A stretch of 21,923 nt of DNA. Source: Gracilariopsis chorda (Eukaryota; Rhodophyta; Florideophyceae; Gracilariales; Gracilariaceae). Numbering within the stretch: the stretch's first letter is position 1; each line of letters opens with the position of its first letter. Both the position numbers and the translations under genes were made by a program. The stretch covers positions 1-21,923 of the forward strand of contig NBIV01000808.1 in the NCBI GenBank assembly GCA_003194525.1. Reading direction: 5' to 3'. Positions 9,312 to 19,670 of this stretch are shown here, one piece after another. The notes under the pieces are model-generated. The model had not been told where the DNA came from, did not search any database, and saw only the letters and a list, made by a program, of their open reading frames with translations.

Positions 9312-11254
9312 GCCATGTCATCAACGGAGATGGAGTGCACGTGGACCAGGAGAAGATTGCTAAGATCCAGGATGCCCCAATTCCTGCCACCACTACGGAA
9401 CTACGATCTTTTCTGGGACTAGCCGGATACTATCGAAGGTTCATCAGAAACTTTGCTGAGACCTCCGCCGTGCTTCACAGTGCTACCTCGGGGAATAAGA
9501 AGCTGCGTTGGACCAGAGAGATGCTAGAAGCTTTCCACGGTCTGAAGAAAAAGATGACTGAGCCTCCGGTACTTTCATTTCCAAACTTCGAGCAGCCTTT
9601 CATTGTGGAAACGGACGGCTCTAGTGTTTCACTCGGCGCAGTTCTCTCTCAGAAAAAGGAAGATGGGAAGATACATCCTCTGCAGTTTGCCAGTCGTACT
9701 ATGACCGCTGCGGAAAAGAACTACTCGGCATGTGAAAGAGAAGCATTGGCAGTTATCTTTGCTCTCAAGAAGTTCAGATTGTATCTACTCTCGTCTGTTC
9801 CATTCAAGGTAATCACGGACCATATGGCTTTACGATATGCATTTCAGAAGCGCGATATACATGGACGCTTAGCTCGTTGGCTAGACTTTCTGGCCGAGTA
9901 TGACTTTGAAATAGTGTATCGCGCAGGCAAGGAGAATGGCGCAGCAGATTATCTGTCAAGGATAGTTCACGGAGACGAGGTCGAGCCGTTAGAAGATGAA
10001 GGCGACCTTGCTTGTATGGCTGTTGAGCCTGACGACTTCTCCAGTCTTGAACCATACTACGCAAACATTGCGCGCTTCTTGTGTGGTCTGCCTACAGATG
10101 AGACTGATGCACGTCTCCGCCAAGCAATCCGACGAAATGCGAAGAAATTCCTGGTCTGGGAAGGAAAATTGTTCAGAAGGATGCCAAACGCACTGCGAGT
10201 TGTTCCTGTTATTGGTCGGCGACAGATCATTATCAAGTCATTTCATGATGAGATTGGACACTGGGATTTGAAGACTACAAGGAAGTTCATCACTGAGAGA
10301 TACTGGTGGCCCACTATGCATGAATATATCGGCAACTACGTCAAGAGTTGTGACGAATGCCAGAGACTCGCACCACTACCAAGGTATTACAGCAACCTTC
10401 GGACTCCCATTTCCTCTCTCTTTGACGTCTTCTCGATTGATTTTGCAGGTCCTCTTCCGACTACCGAATCCGGAAACCGTTTCATTCTGGTTTGTGTTGA
10501 GCATTTGACTGGTTGGCCACTTGCCGTAGCGACAAAATGGTCTACGTCACAGGAGGTCATAGAATTCGTGAGAAAAGAGATCATTGCCGTGTTTGGTTTC
10601 CCCCGTATCGTGGTGTCGGACAATGCTACATGCTTCACTTCTAAGTCACTCGTCTCATTCATGGAGGACCATGGTATCAAATGGAAAACGGTCTTGGCGT
10701 ACGCCCCCATGTCCAATGGCCGAGCTGAAAGGATGGTTGGTACTCTGAAAAGAGCAATAGGAAAGAAAGCTCTGGAGAATCGTTCAAGTTGGGACGAACA
10801 CCTGCCTGCGGTTCTGTACGGATACCGGCGCAGACATCTTGCCAGTGGGATCTCTCCGTTCGAGTTGCTTTACGGCGTGAAACCACGTATGACCTCCGAT
10901 GAAGGTGGTGTCGTGGCACGAGTTGGGGACTCCTCCGACCGGTTCCGCTCAGTGGAGCTGCTCGCATCAAGGAATCATAGAGCTAAACGTTCTGCTCTGA
11001 GGCCTTTGAAGGAAGTCGATGCAGTCTCCATTACGAAGTTTGAAGTCGGTGATCTGGTCCTTGTGGCTCGTGGAAAGGCCCTGAACACTACCGTGAAATG
11101 GCCTGCTTTTTCCTCTAAGTACTTTGGCCCATGTCGTGTGGTGAGGGCTCACCATCCAAGGTACACGTTGGTTTCTCCACACAACCGGTACACTCGCCAT
11201 GGAATACACGCCCGTCGTTTGAAGAAGTATATTGCGCGCCCGATGGAAGGTTAG
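9287..11254 (+). CDS. RT thumb, RNase H and integrase, Ty3/gypsy copy 2 (-1 frame)
   Basis: 655 codons from the frameshift point to TAG 11252-11254. There is no required ATG of its own; ATG 9279 could start a separate product but I think a -1 fusion with the upstream frame (about 1527 residues in all) is more likely. RT thumb and connection come first. RNase H has catalytic Asp at 9614 (ETDGSS), then CEREALAVIFAL and VITDHMAL. Integrase has an HHCC zinc finger (HDEIGHWD ... CDECQ), then D at 10439, D at 10619 and E at 10727, giving D-X59-D-X35-E, the classic spacing. The C-terminus has a KYFGPCRVV GPF/Y-like module and a basic HARRLKKY tail, with no chromodomain. It makes the cDNA and inserts it in the nucleus. 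No stops interrupt it. Confidence 0.92.
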   Translation, partial: ALSEVSLLGHVINGDGVHVDQEKIAKIQDAPIPATTTELRSFLGLAGYYRRFIRNFAETSAVLHSATSGNKKLRWTREMLEAFHGLKKKMTEPPVLSFPNFEQPFIVETDGSSVSLGAVLSQKKEDGKIHPLQFASRTMTAAEKNYSACEREALAVIFALKKFRLYLLSSVPFKVITDHMALRYAFQKRDIHGRLARWLDFLAEYDFEIVYRAGKENGAADYLSRIVHGDEVEPLEDEGDLACMAVEPDDFSSLEPYYANIARFLCGLPTDETDARLRQAIRRNAKKFLVWEGKLFRRMPNALRVVPVIGRRQIIIKSFHDEIGHWDLKTTRKFITERYWWPTMHEYIGNYVKSCDECQRLAPLPRYYSNLRTPISSLFDVFSIDFAGPLPTTESGNRFILVCVEHLTGWPLAVATKWSTSQEVIEFVRKEIIAVFGFPRIVVSDNATCFTSKSLVSFMEDHGIKWKTVLAYAPMSNGRAERMVGTLKRAIGKKALENRSSWDEHLPAVLYGYRRRHLASGISPFELLYGVKPRMTSDEGGVVARVGDSSDRFRSVELLASRNHRAKRSALRPLKEVDAVSITKFEVGDLVLVARGKALNTTVKWPAFSSKYFGPCRVVRAHHPRYTLVSPHNRYTRHGIHARRLKKYIARPMEG

Positions 11255-11285
11255 GTTTTCAGGTTGCCGCGGCGTGGCAACTCTT

Positions 11286-11295
11286 GAGGTTGGGG
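11286..11295 (+). other. Polypurine tract candidate, copy 2
   Basis: GAGGTTGGGG, two bases before the TGTG at 11297. Same as in copy 1; a weak tract. Confidence 0.4.
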
Positions 11296-11296
11296 C

Positions 11297-12361
11297 TGTG
11301 TCGGTCGCTAATGTTGCGGAATGTGCCAGACATTGCTGGAACACACGTGTAGAATGTTCCAGTAGTGTCTAGCACATTGCACGCTTTGTTGGCCCAGCAA
11401 AGACTACAGTATTTTAGTGATGCTGGCGCAAATTGTCGCTTTATTATTGGTTAGTGTGCAGCTCCAGAGGTCTCTAGAAGCCAATGGAGTAACGTAGACG
11501 CACACATGAGTAACTAGCAAGTAGAAATGCGTATTTAGCTCGTTTGTAGTGCCTCTAAACACTATAAAAAGAGGTTCTGAGCTTCGGACTTTGGTCTGAA
11601 CTCACCTCAACAATCGACCAACATCTAAGCCCCACCCCCTATCAACCTTCAGCCACTTCAACTATCATCAACAACCAGTGAGGCGTTCGCCACTGGATAA
11701 AGGGCTTCTAGTGAGGCGTATGCCGCTAGTTGTCCAATAGGGTGGGGAAGTACCGTCGCTAAGACCGGTTGAAGCGCCTTAGGCGTGGACGGGAGACGGG
11801 TAGTGTGTACCAAAGGTGTTTCTGTCGTCTGTGAGCCCCACCGGAGCTTTGCTCGGATAACGGTGTCGGTCGAAAGACTTGGTGATTTCCGGACGGAAGT
11901 ACTTGACGGGAAGCTATCCGCAGGCGACGTGCCGTGCAACCTTTCCTGCAAAGGGCCAGCTTGGGTATAGAGTGAAAGCATATCCCGCTGTTAGTAGCTC
12001 TCCTCGGGAAGCCCTGTAAGGATTGTATGCGCCTGCTTCTGGTTAGTGCAGAGGTAGGTAGGCTGCAGAATCCACTTCACATCCGGAGTGTCTGACCGGA
12101 AGCCGAGGGTCTGACCCTTAGTGATCCTTGACATAATTCGTGGGTTGCGCGCCGTTTCAACAAAGAAGTTAAGAAGTTTTATTTGGGGATTGAGCCTCTT
12201 GCTCTCCCTAGTGTTGTTTTATTTCATCGAGTGGGTTTAGTTCTTTTGATCCCACTGTTTTCAACTTGTTTTGGGGCTTTTAGCTACGAAGAGCACCCTT
12301 TTGGCTTTTATTATTACAACTTTTTGGCCCCCTGCGTCACCGTCTCGTGATGGCGCCCACA
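11297..12361 (+). repeat. LTR3 (3' LTR of copy 2)
   Basis: 1065 bp if it begins at TGTG after the purine tract, or 1014 bp if at TGTAGAAT (11348). It ends CCCACA at 12361, where similarity to the other LTRs stops. Its TATA box is at 11563-11570 and the dyad at 11336-11362. It shares some variants with LTR1 and others with LTR2. The gag ATG copied into its end (12350) now reads only six codons before a TAA in the flank. Confidence 0.9.
11563..11570 (+). promoter_or_regulatory. TATA box in LTR3
   Basis: TATAAAAA, identical to the other LTRs. As a 3' LTR its promoter faces the NOT1-like fragment downstream. Confidence 0.5.
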
Positions 12362-15300
12362 GATTCCTAAACAGAAGTACTTAAGCATTTTCGCTGTATA
12401 CATAGTTGGGAAGTGCGCATTCTCTGAGGCTGGCTTTCACTGCTTGTATGTTGACCTGCTGGAGAAAATGTCCGAAAAAGACACGTCATTACTGCCATTT
12501 TTATACCAAACTACGTATAAACGTGTTAGTGTTTTGCTCGCTTTGGATAGATCGAATACCTCCGCGGATCGTGGTATACTCAAAAGGCCTAGGAAGCTGG
12601 ATAGGCTCTTTGAATCTTAGGAGGAACAAGCCAATACTTTGACGCGAACTTGATTTGAAGGATGCTCTTCTCAACGCGTATCCAAATGGGCGGCTGACAA
12701 CTGTGATTCCTGTTGAGGCGAAGGTTCTTGAGGCTTGTCGTGATTTTATAGTTTTCAAGCCAAGGAACCCGTGGGTTCGTGGTGTTTTTGAGCTTAATGA
12801 AAGAACTATGTTCTCTGGAGAACCTTAAGCTTAACATGAAGTTTGAGCTCACGATCCTATCGAAACAAATTGGTATCGATGTGAACAGTACTGTTTTGTC
12901 GGATATGCTGAAACTACGACCAGCCCCCGATAAGACTCAAAGTCCGGATTTCACCTCGAGAAAAGCAAACGCGTTGCCTCCACAAACATCTCCGTCAGCA
13001 ACTGCATCATCCTCACCTGAAGTGCAAAGGAATGTTTCACATCTAACTGTCGGACCTAGATCTGGTGCGCCAGTATTTACGCTTCCCGAACAACGCAATA
13101 CACTTCCTTCCTTGTCGAAAACCATCCCAGCAATGCTGACAGCTTCAAGTGGTCGGCTGAATATGAATCGTGGTCTTCTCTGAGGGAATATCGGTCGGGT
13201 ATCACACGAATCGGTCGGAGAGTTGTCCAGTGTGTTGCAGGGTGCATTGATGTCATCAAGAATGGCTGTTTGAACACATGGCCAACGGATTGCAATTCAT
13301 CCGCACACGACAATCGGGATAAAGTCGGTGCCACCGAACACAAACCACACAATTATTTCATCCAGAACCCCGCAGAAATGCTTGTACCGAATCTGTGTCA
13401 AATGGTCAATGTGAGCCCTTCGCTCAGTCTTCTGGACACCTCACCCAATATTAAGCGACAAGGTCGGTTGGCAATTGATACGGCGATTCGAGAAATAATC
13501 CAACCAGTTATTGAGCGCAGCTGTGCAATGGCATTTTTGACAACCAAGGAGTTAACCTCCAAAGACTTTGCGAATGCGCCTGAACACGATGTCAGCAAAG
13601 TAAGAAGGGCAGCTATGCAAATGGTGCAACAGCTTGCAGGATCTCTTGCGTTGGTACCTTCGAAGGAACTTCTGAGGCTTTTGGATGGGAAACTAACTCC
13701 GAAACATCCTAAGTCCAAGTATAGTTGCTGATCAAAACATGATTGATCTGACTGCGAAAGTAATCTGCAATGCCAAACTTGACGTTGGCTGCGCAATCAT
13801 TGAACTTCATGCAAAGAAAAATGCAGTTGGTGATCTGAACGAAAGATTAGGATCTGCGTTTTCGAACAGAAGACAATTCAATCCTGCCTCCAAATATGGA
13901 ATGGTTCCAGGACCCGATCTCTATGGAGTATACAAAGAGGTCTCTACCACTCATCGCCCTTGCGTAGTACCTTCCCAGTATCAATCTCACCCCCATGGAT
14001 CGTCGCAACCATTGCAACCCGTTAGTCAACCTCAGTCCTCCAGACCAAGTGCTGGTGCATGAGTTTTATCAGCCTAATATCCAAACGGCTCAGTTTATCT
14101 CAGAGAAGCGCACAAGTGGAGTAGGTCAAGAAAGTAAGGGCGCCACCCTATGGGCACCAGCAAATCATGTGACTCCAGAGTGTTGGAATTTTCTCAAGCA
14201 GGGGGAGGTATACTGTCAAGCTCATCTGGTCCAGGAAGGAAAATGCTGTCGACGACAGTTTCGGCTCCTGACCGAACCCCAAGACCACCAATGTTGCTGA
14301 ATGCTCCGCGTTCTCGACTGGCGCCCACGACAACTATTGCGGCCGTTTTTCTTCAAGTTTGTGCTGCATCTGTGATTGGATACGGCTCATCACAGAAAGC
14401 ACATGAGCAGAATAATAATTCATCCGCTACCGAAGAGGCTGAGCTATCAACCCAAGAAGTACTGGAACGGTTCAAATCTATATAGTCGAAGTTAATCACG
14501 GAGATAGAGACAACGATCTCGTTTTCAAGTGACAAGGAAATGAAGCTGGCGGATCTACCCCCAGATCATGAAATTCACACACTTTGGGTGCAAATTTCCG
14601 CAGCGGTGAAACGCTTCAATACTGCTGATGAGGCGGGAATGGCCGTTGCGCAGAAAGTCCTTAAACGTCTTTTCGAGGGCTAGTTTAATATGTACCATGA
14701 AGTTTACGTTCTTATTCTAGAGGGGCTTCGAGAATCCTGTCGAAGGCTGCCAAAAGGGTTGGCTTCATGGTTGGCATTTTCCGAGGAGCGAAGGAAGCTG
14801 GATCTTGAATATATAATGGCCCTTCTAAGATCAGCACCTTTTCTCAGCAAGACCAGCTATGATTCGGTTCTTGCTAGGGCAGTCGACAACGGGAGAAACA
14901 TCACAGCACTTACTTTCTCATGTGCTCTGACCCGGAAGGCAGTAATTGGAGAACCATTGGCGACAGCAAGTGATATGTATCTCACTTTGTAAGTTATTTT
15001 CAAAGATGCTTGGAAGGAGAACATACCAAGTACGCCTATGAGTTTGGAAGACGGTTTTTCTCTCGTTGAGTCGGCAAGGAATATAGTTCACAGGCCGGAG
15101 AATACGAACACCTCAGTTAATGTCACCGTTGAATCTCACGCAGCCGCGATTAAGCGCGCAAGAGCACATGAGAATAGCGATTCAAAAACGTCCAAAGAAG
15201 TTGCGGCCCAGCTTTTACTTGATTGGCACAGGATCCTAAATGCAGATCTGGATCGAAGTATATGCGATCACTCTGTTGTTTCATTTATGGCGCAAGCTCG

Positions 15301-16167
15301 GAGCATTTTTTCGGCAAACGCGGAGGGTATGGAAACGTTTTTCCAATAGAAATAGTTTTTTCCGCAACATCCTATAAACTCAACGGATCGCATTACTCAA
15401 ATGTACAGCCTGAGATTCTTGACACCCCTTATACTGCTGCGGAAAGCATTGTGTATTTCGTATCAAACATGTGCCATACAGATCATTCTTTGTCCTTAAC
15501 GAACAGGATCGTGGTAGTGCAATTGGTGTACTATTCTTTAGTCGCAGTCGCAAAGAACACGGTGATGCGTTGCGCCAACGGAGACTTGCGACGTCATTCC
15601 CTTCTACTTTCTTGTTTTACTAACCAGATTTCTGCAGAGTCGCCTGCGAGAGAAGGCAATGCAGCAGAGAACGTGGAAGCTAATTTGGATGGCCTTGTGT
15701 CTGCCTACTTTCGCAAACTGGAAGACCTGTCTTCGGTAGCAAAGGGTATCGAGTTTATTGAGGACAAAGAAGATGGAATGCTCCGATGGATTCAGGATGT
15801 TGATTCTTTAAATCAGCACGAAAAGGAAGTCAATCTTATCAACTTGCAGATACAAGGAGCGTTAGCGGGGTCTTGAGCTTGTGCTCACCGTCACAGATAC
15901 CTTGCTTTGCTTTCTACTGGTGGGAACTGCTGGCGAAACAAAGAGTTCTTCCCATTCCTTTTGTCTGTAATACATGCGAACGGCTGGCCCTTGGTGCGGC
16001 ATTTGCTCACTTCCTTCTTGAATTTCATTTCTGGACACCTGAAAGAAGCAGAAGAACCATTTTCTTCGGTCGTGAGGAAGTTATACAACGAAGTATTGCG
16101 GGTTCTTTTGGTTTTGATTCATGATTCTCCCGAGTTCCTGTGCGCATATCATTTGGCTATATGCCTC
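12362..16167 (+). pseudogene. NOT1: NOT1 (CCR4-NOT scaffold) fragment, decayed and 5'-cut by the LTR
   Basis: NOT1 is the scaffold of the CCR4-NOT deadenylase in mRNA decay. Collinear pieces: CAF1-binding MIF4G-like region in frame from the LTR junction (12363-12582, FHCLYVDLLEKM); after a 1-base shift GLGSWIGSLNLRRNKPIL with in-frame TGA 12640-12642, then RNPWVRGVF; after another shift NLKLNMKFEL and a Ser/Pro linker (to 13183). DUF3819-type block 13270-13731 (AIREIIQPVIERS, VRRAAMQMVQQLAGSLALV), shifted at about 13735 into KLDVGCAIIE. Later HEVYVLILEGLRESCRRLP (14690 on), then ESIVYFVSNMCHTDHSLSL, and LRVLLVLIHDSPEFLCAYH at the end. Stops TGA 14060, TAG 14483, TAG 14681 and TAA 14990 interrupt one frame. 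The C-terminal NOT module is missing. The family call rests on recalled conservation, not a search. Small introns could explain a few breaks but not all. Confidence 0.8.
15031..15192 (+). repeat. First copy of a degenerate ~160 bp direct repeat
   Basis: Matches 16160-16320 at a near-constant offset of about 1128 bases. Strongest shared runs are AATACGAAC and ATGAGAATAGCGATTCAA. It lies inside the NOT1-like fragment, in a stretch with little recognisable NOT1 conservation, so it may be either NOT1 sequence duplicated later or a repeat inserted twice. Confidence 0.6.
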
Positions 16168-16320
16168 TGAGTGCGGGGACTTGCTTTTTCTAGTTGGGTC
16201 CAGAAGTAATGTACTGCATAAGCCTTAGAATACGAACTTTTCAGTTTATGTGAATGTGAAATCTCACACAGCCGTGACTAAGCACGTAAGACAACATGAG
16301 AATAGCGATTCAACAACGTT
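16160..16320 (+). repeat. Second copy of the ~160 bp direct repeat, at the NOT1 break
   Basis: Degenerate copy of 15031-15192, roughly 70% alike in the part I compared base by base. It begins just where NOT1 similarity ends, so the repeat may mark the rearrangement that removed the gene's 3' end. Confidence 0.6.
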
Positions 16321-16735
16321 TTTGACCATCGACTTCGAGCCCTAGACTACCTATTTAATGGTATATCTGAAAGCGTAATACAGTTGGCTCCGCCCGCTGC
16401 TACCCCTACTGCCACTGCGCTCACTCAAGTGGCCGTTACAACCAATTCTGCGTCAAAACAGCCATATACTTGTGCGCCCGGAAATCTTTGGAACACAAAG
16501 GCGAATTGCGAAGATGTATAGACCATGCTTAGAGCTTATAACACTCTACATTTGGATATTATGGAGGGCAAGAAGAAAAGGCATTACAATTCGAAAATGA
16601 AACACAATACAGATCTTGTTGTTGTGTGGACTCTAGAAACGAAGACGAATGAAGCAGAAAAAATATAATTCACTTATGAGATGGGTTTTAATTCTTCATT
16701 TGATAGTACGAAGGCCTTCAGCCTCTGGAATGGTT
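16321..16735. other. Unassigned stretch
   Basis: No gene recognised. A + strand reading of about 16369-16518 is Ala/Thr/Pro-rich and ends in a TAG; another short piece follows to about 16668. They could be more decayed NOT1 or unrelated sequence. Confidence 0.3.
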
Positions 16736-17134
16736 TCATACATGGAATGCAAGAGAGAAAATGTAATGCAGTTCTCTTACGCAATCTGCGACGCAGTTGA
16801 CGATCAATTTATCGCAGTATGAGATGATACGAACAGAAGAGTTGGCTTCATTGGAAACTATGGCCTGCCCAGTATCCTTCGACACCCGTAGAACAACCGC
16901 ATTATCAGCAAACTTTGCAATCGGAACTAACAAGCGAGTATATGGTTTTAGAAACTTTGCTTCAACATGAATGCGGTAAACGTATTGGCAGTGTTCCGGT
17001 GTAATTTGCAGATTATAAGTATCGCTGGGTTCTACGCTGAGAGAATTCGAAGTCAAACTTGAACCTGTCCCTGGTACTATCACGTCGGAAGAGGAAGCTG
17101 CAGGTGTTTCTGATGCTTGGGAGCTTCCCTGAGA
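16736..17134 (-). CDS. Unrecognised open frame, Ser-rich N-terminus
   Basis: The open frame covers about 130 codons, with a GTG-or-later start near 17083 and open sequence upstream to about 17134. The upstream part is Ser/Thr/Ala-rich (GSSQASETPAASSSD); the rest is a mixed sequence with several Cys (EHCQYVYRIHVEAKFLKPY) that resembles a folded domain. I do not recognise a family. No ATG opens it cleanly, so it is more likely an exon or gene relic than a complete gene, and chance is not excluded. Confidence 0.25.
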   Translation of the reverse strand, partial: SQGSSQASETPAASSSDVIVPGTGSSLTSNSLSVEPSDTYNLQITPEHCQYVYRIHVEAKFLKPYTRLLVPIAKFADNAVVLRVSKDTGQAIVSNEANSSVRIISYCDKLIVNCVADCVRELHYIFSLAFHV

Positions 17135-17140
17135 GTGCTA

Positions 17141-18850
17141 GCTATCGCAACATGTTGAAAACGAATTTGAAATAAAAAAACCCTGAGAAAAAGCTGCTAT
17201 CAGAGACATCGCTTCTTATTGAGCCCCTCCTCTTTCACCGTAAATATTGAGACCTTCGTTTTGCTAATCATTGGGCCCGATCATGAGATGACTCTTCTCC
17301 TCGAGGGATTTTGTATCTCTTCCGGAATAATTCGTTCTCCCGTTCTCTATTTTTCCCATTTTCTCTCCAAATAGCCTTTTTGAATGGCATCGTTGAGATT
17401 CTCGTTGCTCACTCTCACCACATTCTTCGGTTCTTTCTGATAATATGTGCAAAACTTCCGGGTCTGAATTTTCTTGTTCGACAGCTAATACTTCAGCGTT
17501 ATTTGGAATCAAAATGCTTTGCATTGGAAAGGATAAATTCTTAAGAACTGTAATGGATACATAAGGTATTTCGTTTTCCTTAAGTGACGATATTCTTGTA
17601 TTGTGGCATATTTCGTGGGTGATGAAAGCTACACGTTGCGCAGACGCCTCCGTCGGTCAAGAACTTTTTCGGCCTGTGGATCCTGTCCCAGAGCTTGTGA
17701 CGGGCTCCAAACCTGTAACACATGCACACAAGTAAGCCTTCTGGGTAAACTAGATACGGATGTTCGTAGCGATCGCATGATTTCTGCCGAAGGTACAGGA
17801 CCTTGTGCGGATGTTTGTGCACAGACGCACATAGCTTCACTCCTCGCGCTGAAGAGCAAACGTCTGAAGTTAGCTGAACTCCGTTATTGAAACCCATAAG
17901 CATGTGAAGAGGAGATCTTGTGGCCATCGCACTACCTCTCCGCGCTGCCGAGAGGGCTCCGATATTCACCGGTTTAATCTCGCTCTACCCATCACTTAGC
18001 AAAGAAGCTTCCTTCGTTGGTAGACTGTTGCGTGCCGGCAAAGAGAAGCGCTACGACATGGCGACAACATCGTTCTGAATACAACCGTCGCTCACCGCCT
18101 TCAGTGCCAGGGTTAATTAAACGCAGCTCAGCTACAGGTAGCTTCTCTACTATTAATCATGGACGTCCCATATGGTACAGTTTTCACGCGGATGAAGTTT
18201 GCGCTGAGGATTTACTGTTCTACGTTTTATTATGGACCCACGTACGGTACGATGAAGTCAGAAATGCGATAGTTCTTTGCTTCTCAGGTTACAATCGTTT
18301 GATTTGCGGGGAATGTGGTTGAATTCTAAGACTTCAGTGGTCTTTTCACTTTTCTATGCTGGCGATTTTTACGACTGAACTGTGATACTGGTGATGGGAG
18401 AATGAAGTAAGACTTCAGATCGTTCTCTGAAGGGCAGGGTGGTTGTGAATAGATACAGTCACTGAAATGAAAGTGTGGGCCTTGTGAATGCTCACATTTA
18501 CACACTGTCATGTACGGTGTTGCTGGATGTGGTATCATTACGCATTAGGAATCATGTATCCAGGAACAGCAGTTGAATGGCCATTCGATCCAATTTCTTT
18601 CTTTGATTTGACGCACCTTGTGATTCGCCCATTTTGTATACCTTATTCCTCTTTCCTCAATGCTTATCGTGGAAGGATGTCTCTCATTATGTCATTTACG
18701 TCAGTGCTTGCCCCTACCCGGCCTGTTGTTTTTGCAGGATGAAGAGAGTAACATTTTCACTGCTCAGCTTGAATTAGCAAGCATCAGAACTCAGAAATTC
18801 CTTCAAATCAACCCCTGGAGAACTGCCCTTGCCTCAGAATCATCTACAGA
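17141..18850. other. Region without a recognised gene
   Basis: Only short frames on both strands, none with a family motif I know. A + strand frame at 17603-17890 and a - strand frame at 17580-17969 overlap and are both Cys-containing; at most one is real. A + strand frame at 18017-18322 also has no recognised motif. I see no tRNA, CRISPR or tandem repeat here. Confidence 0.4.
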
Positions 18851-18852
18851 CC

Positions 18853-19532
18853 TCATTCGAGCAATGTAGTAGCGTCGACTTTGAATGTCAAGGAACCCGA
18901 CAACTCTTTCAATGCACCCAGCAGCTCGGTTATGGTCTCTCCTCTGCCCTTCTCATCATTGTATACAAGACCAAAGCGTTCCTCTTGCTTCAAGCCGTAC
19001 TGCCACCGCACAACCACAAAAGCCGCCACTACTCTCCTCGTTCCAACGTGGAGAACTATTTCGAGTATGTTCTTGATGCTACCGTAGTACAAGTGTTTTG
19101 GCCTAGGTGATTTTGAGCCCGTAACTGAATGAGATGACGAGAAAGAGTCCTCAGATTCTGGATCAAAATGCGCAAGCAATACAGAACTTCTGCCGCAGTC
19201 TGCGCCTCGGGTGTGATGATCTAGGATTAGGACGTTCTATGCTTCTCAACCGTGAATTATTTCTATGCTTTGGTAATTCTGAGACTTCTGGAAGAGCAAA
19301 CAGATGCGATAGAGAATGTATTAGAGTGCGTATGAAAGTCGATTCGTACGAATGTGCTCACTGCGTCTCTGTGGCGGGCGTTCAGCTCGAGTTTGTGAAC
19401 TTTGGCACCAATGCATTCTGCTTCTGCATGGAACTCTTTGTTTTCCACGCTATGAGTTGCTAACACGTAAATTAGTTCGTTCTCATGCGTCCAGGCTACA
19501 TCGGTTTCCTCAAAGAAAGAGAAGATTGCCAA
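18853..19532 (-). pseudogene. Possible C-terminal region of the Tnp2-like transposase
   Basis: Two - strand open pieces (19532-19263 and 19179-18853) continue downstream of the transposase core on the same strand. The second has YGSIKNILEIV followed by AAFVVVRW, which resembles the Tnp2 C-terminal pattern of a Gly-x-Ile/Val segment followed by a strand ending in Arg-Trp. This is weak similarity by eye. The position fits. Confidence 0.35.
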
Positions 19533-19670
19533 TCACTGGCGATCTTTAGGGCCACAAGTTTGAAGTTCTTGTGAAAAGGATGCGCTGTAAGATTAGACGT
19601 TTTCTGAACTCTCTTCCCGATCTCCCCAAGAAATCGTTTCAACTACAAACTGCGGTGTAATCGATAATGG

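Larger units (their letters stand above)
1..12361 (+). mobile_element. Tandem Ty3/gypsy LTR retrotransposon array (LTR-int-LTR-int-LTR)
   Basis: Two internal regions of 4609 bp (1013-5621) and 4613 bp (6684-11296) lie in the same orientation between three near-identical LTRs and share the middle one. Domain order in the better copy is Gag with two zinc knuckles, protease, RT, RNase H, integrase. RT before integrase is the Ty3/gypsy order. There is no envelope-like frame and no chromodomain; the integrase ends with a GPF/Y-like module. The array could come from unequal recombination between LTRs of two copies, from insertion into an LTR, or from an assembly error. No target-site duplication can be tested, because the left flank is outside the window. 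The right flank starts at 12362 inside NOT1-like sequence. Confidence 0.93.

Noticed and set aside
14985..15015. GTAAGT at 14989 as an intron start that would remove the TAA at 14990
   Set aside because: The nearest fitting AG is only about 20 bases away, too short for an intron, and other stops and shifts in NOT1 would remain.
17926..17935. CACTAC as the terminal end of the CACTA element
   Set aside because: A single short match with no inverted partner found; also occurs by chance at about 19025 and 20227.
17580..17969. Cys-containing frames on both strands as a small metal-binding protein
   Set aside because: Opposite overlapping frames with irregular Cys spacing and no family pattern; likely chance.
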